Positions 6,285 to 11,089 of a stretch of DNA of 11,089 bases are shown piece by piece. Position numbers and translations under genes: made by a program. The stretch lies in the NCBI GenBank assembly GCA_003526525.1, contig DPVV01000296.1, positions 4,059 to 15,147 on the forward strand, written 5' to 3'. Positions within the stretch are counted from its first letter, which is position 1. The number at the start of each line of letters is the position of its first letter. The notes beneath the pieces were generated by a model. The model worked only from the letters and a program-made list of their open reading frames with translations. It made no database searches and was not told the DNA's origin. Source of the DNA: Lachnoclostridium phytofermentans (GTDB taxonomy: Bacteria; Bacillota; Clostridia; Lachnospirales; Lachnospiraceae).

Positions 6285-7187
6285 TCAGGCTCTTAATCGT
6301 GGATTAAGTGCTTCATCAAGCCCTGATGCGAATAAAAAGCATCCCAGCTGAAAGAAAACAATTCCGAGTACAGGAGCCAGAAAATATACAATTGTTCCCG
6401 AGCCCATCAAAGCTCCTGTAGCTGTCAAAGACAACTGAATCATCATTCCCCAATGATTACCCTGGAATGGAACTAATCCTAAATACATCAAACCAACACT
6501 TGCCATGATTGCATCCTTCATAATTACGATAAAATTAACTGCGATATAGGAAATGATATTTGGAATTATGTCATTCAGTATGATATCGATATTCCTTAAT
6601 CCGAGGATCCGGCTCGCTTCTATAAATTCCTTATGTTTAATCGTCAGAACCTGCGTTCGGATTGCCTTCGCCAGACCTGCCCAAGACCAAAGGCTAAGTA
6701 AGAGTCCAAACATGAATTCATTATTAATCCTAATTATCATTGATAAAATCATCGTTACCGGAAAACTTGGTATGGTAACTACAACGTTCGCTATCATCAT
6801 TAAGATAGCATCTACCTTACCTCCAAATAGTCCGGCAATTATTCCAACCGTACACGCAATACAGATGGATATGATCCCAGCCCAGAACGCAACCAGTAAA
6901 ACGTCCCGGGAACCAAGTATTAACTGTACCAGAGTATCTTTACCCGAATAGTCCGTCCCTAGCGGATGCTCCCAGGAAGGCGGCTTAAGACGCTGCAAGT
7001 AATCAGCCTTTGGGGTATGTAAAAAAATCGGTCCGAATATCGATATACCTAGGAATACTAAAAGGATAATAAAACCTATTCTTGACATTTTGTTATTCCA
7101 AATCGTGCAAAAAAAGCCTTTAACCCCACTGGTATTTTTTAGAATATAAGCTTTCTCTACATTTTCTGAGTTCTCTGCTTTCTTCAT
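6285..7187 (-). CDS. OppC/DppC-type ABC transporter permease
   Basis: The second transmembrane subunit of the importer, 300 residues from the ATG at 7187. The N-terminus is cytoplasmic and hydrophilic (about 1-35), followed by a first helix at about 36-55. The family-typical periplasmic-side motif HPLGTDYSGKD is at 74-84. Further hydrophobic segments lie at about 95-122, 127-150, 155-172, 205-224 and 264-288. The EAA coupling loop is at about 186-210 (KEFIEASRILGLRNIDIILN). The C-terminus LNPRLR (294-299) is also characteristic. An in-frame ATG at 7202 would add five residues, but its own codons form the SD GGGGAGG, which sits six bases before the ATG at 7187, so the shorter start is right. 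Its reading frame begins 18 bp after the first permease stop. Confidence 0.95.
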   Translation of the reverse strand: MKKAENSENVEKAYILKNTSGVKGFFCTIWNNKMSRIGFIILLVFLGISIFGPIFLHTPKADYLQRLKPPSWEHPLGTDYSGKDTLVQLILGSRDVLLVAFWAGIISICIACTVGIIAGLFGGKVDAILMMIANVVVTIPSFPVTMILSMIIRINNEFMFGLLLSLWSWAGLAKAIRTQVLTIKHKEFIEASRILGLRNIDIILNDIIPNIISYIAVNFIVIMKDAIMASVGLMYLGLVPFQGNHWGMMIQLSLTATGALMGSGTIVYFLAPVLGIVFFQLGCFLFASGLDEALNPRLRA

Positions 7188-7205
7188 TTCGTTCCTCCCC
7201 ATTTA

Positions 7206-8183
7206 TCAGCTTTCTCTTAGTCTTGGATTCAAGTATTTGTAGAGGAATTCTGCAATAAGACTAGATACTACAACCATTAGGATAATGACAAAAAACATTC
7301 CCTGCATCAAAGTATAATCACGCTTGGCGATTGCATTATTTAAAAAGTATCCTACACCCGGATATAAGAATAAATTTTCGATCAGAGGTGATCCTCCAAA
7401 TAACAAACCAAAGCTAATTGCCAAGTTCGTTATCATCGGGAGTATGGCATTCTTACTGAGATAACTAAATAGTATCCTTCTATTGGAGAGTCCTCGTACC
7501 TGTGCATATACGATGTAGTCTTCACCTAAAATACTTAATGAGTTTGCTTTCATAGATAAAATCCAGCCTGAAACAGTAGTAAGGAAAAATGCCATAACCG
7601 GAAGCACTGCATGCTTTAGTACATCCAATATAAACGGAAGATTAAATCCTACGGTTACTGAAGTACTGTATGCACCTCTCGCAGGAAGCCATTTAAGTGT
7701 AACGGAAAATAAGAAAACCAGTAGATAAGCAACAACATAATTTGGTATCGCACCAAGAATGGATTGATATATTATTAATGAATAATTTAAGAATTTTTTT
7801 CTTTTCCATGCAATGAAAATTCCCAAAAGAATACCTACCGAAAATGATAAGAAAAGGGATAGTGATGCTACAAGGAGCGTCCAGGGTAAAGCATCTTTAA
7901 TGATACTAACAACACTTTTTTTGTAAGCAAGGCTGTTGCCTAAATCTCCGGAGATAATACCTTTTGAGTAATCAAAAAAGCGTTGCAAAAGGGGTTTATC
8001 TGGATCATAATTCAATATGGCCTTTGCCCTTTGATAGGCTATTTCATACTGAACACTTTCTTTTTTCATAATTTCTGTAGCCATGATATCTACCGGATCT
8101 CCTGGCATGTTTTGTATTACTAAAAACATTACTACCAGTGATATCAGAATTGTTAATATTGCTATCATTACTTTCTTAAGCAT
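7206..8183 (-). CDS. OppB/DppB-type ABC transporter permease
   Basis: The first transmembrane subunit, 325 residues from the ATG at 8183. Helix 1 spans about residues 5-24 and is followed by the family motif MPGDP (26-30). Other hydrophobic stretches are at about 100-124, 135-162, 186-209, 245-263 and 292-314, giving the usual six. WLPARG (165-170) and YPGVG (274-278) are conserved landmarks. The EAA coupling loop is at 221-240 (EDYIVYAQVRGLSNRRILFS). A TTG at 8201 extends the frame by six residues, but GGAAGGAG seven bases before the ATG at 8183 makes the latter the start. A 71-bp gap with an inverted repeat separates it from the GH4 gene. The closely spaced permease/permease/ATPase/ATPase order is standard for Opp/Dpp systems. 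Confidence 0.95.
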   Translation of the reverse strand: MLKKVMIAILTILISLVVMFLVIQNMPGDPVDIMATEIMKKESVQYEIAYQRAKAILNYDPDKPLLQRFFDYSKGIISGDLGNSLAYKKSVVSIIKDALPWTLLVASLSLFLSFSVGILLGIFIAWKRKKFLNYSLIIYQSILGAIPNYVVAYLLVFLFSVTLKWLPARGAYSTSVTVGFNLPFILDVLKHAVLPVMAFFLTTVSGWILSMKANSLSILGEDYIVYAQVRGLSNRRILFSYLSKNAILPMITNLAISFGLLFGGSPLIENLFLYPGVGYFLNNAIAKRDYTLMQGMFFVIILMVVVSSLIAEFLYKYLNPRLRES

Positions 8184-8199
8184 TCTCCCGCTCCTTCCC

Positions 8200-8242
8200 A
8201 AACTTCAAAATCAGACTTTAAATCAGCCTTTTTTTGAAATTT
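8200..8242 (-). repeat. 11-bp inverted repeat and short direct repeats before the first permease gene
   Basis: TTTTGAAATTT (8232-8242) and AAACTTCAAAA (8200-8210) can pair over 11 positions with one G-U wobble in the mRNA, leaving a 21-nt loop. The 3' arm ends directly against the SD GGGAAGGAG. The same gap holds three related copies of TCAGMCTTT (plus-strand starts 8211, 8223 and 8246), which look like small direct duplications. There is no U-run after the stem on the transcribed strand, so it is not a terminator. A role in mRNA processing or in setting transporter expression relative to the enzymes is possible. Confidence 0.4.
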
Positions 8243-8254
8243 ACCTCAGACTTT

Positions 8255-9559
8255 TTACCGATGAAATTGTGGCAGATAATCTTTGTGAGCCTCAAGCAAT
8301 TCATCCAGTACCTCTATGGCATACTTTTGGGAACCAACAAGCGGATTAATCATCATGGCACGTAGTGTTTTATCATAATCACCGGTTACCGCGGCCTCAC
8401 TAGCTGCGACTTCAAAGGATTTAATCTGCTGGATTAATCCATTCACGGCCTTAGGTAATTTTCCAACCGAAATCGGAACCGGTCCATTCTTTGTGATCAT
8501 ACAACTTATTTCTGCAACCTCTTCATACTCCAAATTAGCCAGAGCACCGCGGTTTACCGTATTCACAACCTGGATATCCTTGGTATCGTTATAGATTGAG
8601 CATATCAGATTGCAGGCAGCATCACTATAATAGGAACCACCCCTTTTCTCTAATTGTTTAGGCTTTTCTTTTAAAGCGGGATCCTTATATAATTCAAATA
8701 ATTCTTCCTCAATTTTCTTAACTTTTTCAGCCCTGGTTCCGTTCTGCTTATAATTCTCAATTGCTTCCTCCAGATATTCCTTTGCCATATAGTAATATCT
8801 GTGATAGGAGCAGGGAATGACGCCCAGTTCCTTCATAAAGCCGATATACCATTCCGTTCCCTTAATATTCATAACCGTCTGGCTACCCCATTTATCCATA
8901 ACAGCATCCATCCGATCCTCACCGTCTACATAAACTCCGGTGACAAACACCATATGGTTCAGTCCTCCAAAGGTTACAAAGACTTCCTCTGTCGGTCTCT
9001 CCAAAATTTTAGCGATAGCTTTATGCATATCGATTGGCAAATTACACAGTCCGATTACTTTTTTTCTATTTGAATATCTATTTATTGCCTCAGTCACCAT
9101 TCCCACTGGATTCGTAAAATTAATCAACCATGCATCGTTGCATAGTTCATCCATGTCTTTACAGATATCCAGAAGTACGGGGATAGTCCTAAGTCCCTTA
9201 AATAAGCCACCGGCTCCATTTGTTTCCTGTCCAAGCATTCCATGACTGAGTGGAATTCTTTCGTCTTTGATTCTGGCCTCTAGTAATCCGACGCGCAATT
9301 GTGTTGTGACAAAGTCAGCATCCTTAAGTGCTTCCCTGCGGTTCAGAGTGGTATAAATCTTCATAGGTATTCCAGCCTTTTCCACCATGCGTCTTGCGAG
9401 TTCACCTACAATTTCCAATTTGTGCTTCCCTTCTTCAATATCCACCAGCCACAATTCTCTTACGGGTAATTTATCATAACGTTTGATAAAACCCTCCACC
9501 AATTCTGGCGTATAGCTAGAGCCACCGCCGATTGTTACGATTTTAATACCGTCCTTCAT
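8255..9559 (-). CDS. GH4 NAD-dependent 6-phospho-beta-glycosidase
   Basis: This 434-residue protein is a full-length GH4 member of the LicH/CelF/ChbF type. These enzymes cleave 6-phosphorylated beta-glycosides by transient oxidation at C3, using NAD+ and usually Mn2+. The dinucleotide-binding loop is GGGSSYTPEL (11-20), with VDIEE (39-43) closing the Rossmann strand. QETNGAGG (111-118), NFTNPVG (147-153) and GLCNLPIDMHK (170-180) are conserved active-site stretches. Cys172 and His202 (GGLNHMV, 198-204) are the expected metal ligands. Tyr252 in CSYHRYYY is the likely catalytic base by analogy with Thermotoga BglT. The ATG at 9559 has GGGAGG six bases upstream. No PTS gene is visible, so a phosphorylated substrate would have to come from the adjacent kinase. 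Glucoside versus N-acetylglucosaminide specificity cannot be read directly. Confidence 0.93.
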   Translation of the reverse strand: MKDGIKIVTIGGGSSYTPELVEGFIKRYDKLPVRELWLVDIEEGKHKLEIVGELARRMVEKAGIPMKIYTTLNRREALKDADFVTTQLRVGLLEARIKDERIPLSHGMLGQETNGAGGLFKGLRTIPVLLDICKDMDELCNDAWLINFTNPVGMVTEAINRYSNRKKVIGLCNLPIDMHKAIAKILERPTEEVFVTFGGLNHMVFVTGVYVDGEDRMDAVMDKWGSQTVMNIKGTEWYIGFMKELGVIPCSYHRYYYMAKEYLEEAIENYKQNGTRAEKVKKIEEELFELYKDPALKEKPKQLEKRGGSYYSDAACNLICSIYNDTKDIQVVNTVNRGALANLEYEEVAEISCMITKNGPVPISVGKLPKAVNGLIQQIKSFEVAASEAAVTGDYDKTLRAMMINPLVGSQKYAIEVLDELLEAHKDYLPQFHR

Positions 9560-9608
9560 GTTAAACCTCCCATTATGTATTTTTATTTATATTTACTTCA
9601 AAATGAAT

Positions 9609-10481
9609 TTATATGTTACCATACAATGTGAAAAACTGAAGAAGTGCACCTATTTTTCCGGCATTATTACCTAATGTACATGCTTCTATTTTCGTGTACT
9701 TATCTAAATGCTGATGAATATCATATACCCGATTTTTTAAGTCATTGATGAATCTTTCCCTAATGCTTATCGCTCCACCTATGATTACTTTCTCGGGATC
9801 CATACAAACTGCCAAATTGCCAATTACTATTGCCAAATCCTCCAGCCATTCCTCATAAATCTCACGAATGATCTGCTGGTCTAGATGGTCAAAAATATAA
9901 ATTCCATCCACCTTTTGTCCTAATGCTTCAGATACCCTCCTCACTAAGGTAGAGGTTGCAGCAGCAGCCTTATAGTTCCATTTGCTATCCTTCGTTTCCT
10001 TTCCAATTAAAGAAAACCCGAACTCTCCTGCTTTAAAATTCCTGCCGCGGAATAGTTCTCTATTATGTATAATTGCCCCGCCAATTCCGGTTCCAACGGT
10101 AACCATGCAGAAATCCTTACAGTCCCTGCCAGCACCAAGATGCAATTCGGCCAGAGCAGCACAGTTACTATCATTTTCAACAGCAACTCGATATCCGGTC
10201 AGCTCATAGAGCTTTTCCTTTAAATTATATCTTGTAAAATTCGCGCCAACACTATAATCCGTATTTAACCCAGTTTCGGGATCGATAAATCCCCCCATGC
10301 TGATTGCAATGCCGTCGATGGGCTCTGTATTTTCCGCAATAATTAACAGTAACTGTTTTAGAAATTGTTCCGGATCCCTTTCTGTTGGAACAGATTTCGG
10401 GTGTTCTTCGTGGAAATCCTCATCCATAATACTGTACTTGATAAAGGTGCCACCTATATCCATGGTTAGATATTTTTTCAA
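9609..10481 (-). CDS. ROK-family sugar kinase, beta-glucoside-kinase-like
   Basis: A 290-residue ATP-dependent kinase that probably phosphorylates the imported sugar at C6 in the cytoplasm. The phosphate-1 loop is MDIGGTFIK (7-15). The catalytic Asp is D104 in VENDSNCAALAE (101-112), phosphate-2 is TVGTGIGGAII (128-138), and the sugar-contacting AGEFG (151-155) includes Glu153. The CxCGxxGC zinc motif found after this point in glucokinases and NagK is absent. BglK-type beta-glucoside kinases, as I recall them, also lack it. The start is TTG at 10481, with AAGGAG nine bases upstream; the next in-frame ATG (codon 7) has no SD and would remove part of the first strand. The 49-bp gap to the GH4 gene shows no terminator. 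The kinase/GH4 pairing supports a substrate such as cellobiose or another beta-linked disaccharide. GlcNAc or glucose kinase remain possible. Confidence 0.9.
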   Translation of the reverse strand: MKKYLTMDIGGTFIKYSIMDEDFHEEHPKSVPTERDPEQFLKQLLLIIAENTEPIDGIAISMGGFIDPETGLNTDYSVGANFTRYNLKEKLYELTGYRVAVENDSNCAALAELHLGAGRDCKDFCMVTVGTGIGGAIIHNRELFRGRNFKAGEFGFSLIGKETKDSKWNYKAAAATSTLVRRVSEALGQKVDGIYIFDHLDQQIIREIYEEWLEDLAIVIGNLAVCMDPEKVIIGGAISIRERFINDLKNRVYDIHQHLDKYTKIEACTLGNNAGKIGALLQFFTLYGNI

Positions 10482-10529
10482 GATTATAAGCTCCTTCCAA
10501 AACTTTTGTTATAATTATTTTTAATCACC

Positions 10530-11089
10530 TTAATATAAATGATATTTAACCTTGCGAGAAGAAAATACGACGGATTCCCTATACAGCCTGACTGGAAGAA
10601 TACCAGTAGCATAGGCCTTTTTACTTAGTACCTTTATTAATGCATCAAAAACATGCGTATTATATTCGTAGGCTGCAATTTTATGTATTTTTTCATCGAG
10701 CAAAGTCAGATCGGTAGGATTACGAAGGGTCACAGCAACCAGTGTTTGACCCATGCGGCTGATTTCATTAGCAAGTTCTATTTGTCCTGGATTTAAATGA
10801 CCGTTATATAAACCATAAACTACTTTCGTATGTTTTTTTACCTCGAACAAAGTCTTCTCAATCTCTTCCTTCGAGGGATTCATTGGCACCTCAAGGAAAT
10901 CCGCATTCATCTGATCAGCCATATATTCAGCAAAGAGTACCTTCTTATCCACAGGAGAGCTTACTATCGTAGACCGGTATGCATAGCTTCCTATATATAG
11001 GGTATCCTTCGTTATCTCAGGTAAATCTCCTTCCGATACCTTAGTTATACCAGCCAGGGCTATCTCTTCGATTACTTTTTTATGCTCTT
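10530..11089 (-). CDS. GH3 glycosidase, C-terminal part (NagZ-like beta-N-acetylhexosaminidase type)
   Basis: The frame is open from the window edge to a TAA at 10532-10530, giving 185 visible residues; the N-terminal catalytic barrel lies outside the window. The visible part begins at the linker (EIALAGITKV) and contains the alpha/beta GH3 C-terminal domain. It shows VVYGLYNGHLNPGQIELANE, VAVTLRNPTDL, AAYEYNTHVFDALIKVL and ATGILPVRL, the order seen in two-domain NagZ/BglX-like enzymes. A GTG within the frame at 10952 is not a true start, because homologous sequence continues upstream of it. NagZ-type enzymes remove terminal beta-GlcNAc from chitin or peptidoglycan fragments; other GH3 proteins are beta-glucosidases. 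The diagnostic KHFPGHG-type motif is off the window, so specificity is only a guess. It lies 48 bp upstream of the kinase gene in the same direction. Confidence 0.8.
   Translation of the reverse strand, partial: EHKKVIEEIALAGITKVSEGDLPEITKDTLYIGSYAYRSTIVSSPVDKKVLFAEYMADQMNADFLEVPMNPSKEEIEKTLFEVKKHTKVVYGLYNGHLNPGQIELANEISRMGQTLVAVTLRNPTDLTLLDEKIHKIAAYEYNTHVFDALIKVLSKKAYATGILPVRLYRESVVFSSRKVKYHLY

Noticed and set aside
6553..6951. 132-codon plus-strand reading frame opposite the second permease
   Set aside because: It is antisense to a conserved permease, its composition mirrors hydrophobic codons on the other strand, and it has no family-like motif.
7188..7202. Start of the second permease at the ATG at 7202
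   Set aside because: The codons after it form the SD GGGGAGG for the ATG at 7187.
4242..8183. Firm assignment of the importer as a dipeptide, oligopeptide or nickel system
   Set aside because: The Opp/Dpp family also moves oligosaccharides, and the linked kinase and glycosidases argue against a plain peptide role; substrate is left open.
8184..8201. TTG start of the first permease at 8201
   Set aside because: The following codons form the SD GGAAGGAG, which is well spaced for the ATG at 8183.
8940..9245. Plus-strand reading frames opposite the GH4 gene
   Set aside because: They overlap conserved GH4 motifs on the minus strand and have no SD or domain signal.
1..11089. CRISPR arrays, tRNA or rRNA genes, insertion sequences, phage or toxin-antitoxin genes
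   Set aside because: I saw no regular repeat-spacer pattern, RNA gene, transposase or terminal inverted repeats; the window reads as an intact metabolic operon.

Overview
All twelve genes lie on the minus strand, so the window is transcribed from high to low coordinates. The base composition is AT-rich, Shine-Dalgarno (SD) sites are strong and purine-rich, intergenic gaps are short, and the membrane, lipoprotein and carbohydrate proteins look clostridial. Together these suggest a low-GC Firmicute of the class Clostridia, perhaps a Lachnospiraceae-type gut or soil anaerobe. This is an inference from style, because no taxonomic marker gene is present.

Layout, in transcription order. Positions 11089-10530 hold the C-terminal part of a GH3 (NagZ-like) glycosidase. 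Next come a ROK-family sugar kinase (10481-9609, TTG start), a GH4 NAD-dependent 6-phospho-beta-glycosidase (9559-8255), and a complete Opp/Dpp-type ABC importer: two permeases (8183-7206, 7187-6285) and two ATPases (6253-5237, 5246-4242). A 64-residue two-helix membrane protein of unknown role follows (4233-4039), then a PIG-L/LmbE-type deacetylase (3968-3267, probably TTG-initiated) and a 640-residue family 5 solute-binding lipoprotein (3237-1315). The largest gap among these ten genes is about 70 bp and I see no convincing terminator between them, so they look like one operon. A 220-bp AT-rich gap (1095-1314) follows. It contains a promoter-like sequence and repeats that could be operator sites. 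A second unit then encodes an RpiR/SIS-type regulator (1094-225) and, 11 bp after it, the start of a class C beta-lactamase-fold serine hydrolase that leaves the window at position 1.

How the genes could work together. The ABC importer would bring in a disaccharide or short glycoside unphosphorylated. The ROK kinase, which resembles beta-glucoside kinases, would phosphorylate it at C6, and the GH4 enzyme would cleave the 6-phospho-glycoside. This would be a PTS-independent version of cellobiose or chitobiose catabolism. The GH3 enzyme, if NagZ-like, and the PIG-L deacetylase both suggest an N-acetylated amino sugar. The gene set parallels the E. coli Chb pathway, where ChbG deacetylates chitobiose-6-P before the GH4 enzyme ChbF cuts it. 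Here a PIG-L protein would replace ChbG, and ABC import plus a kinase would replace the PTS. The RpiR regulator would sense a sugar phosphate. The RpiR, serine hydrolase and GH3 genes also recall peptidoglycan-recycling loci of Bacillus, so a cell-wall-derived disaccharide is an alternative substrate.

Several longest-ORF starts are wrong by SD logic. I give corrected starts for both permeases, the second ATPase, the small membrane protein and the deacetylase.
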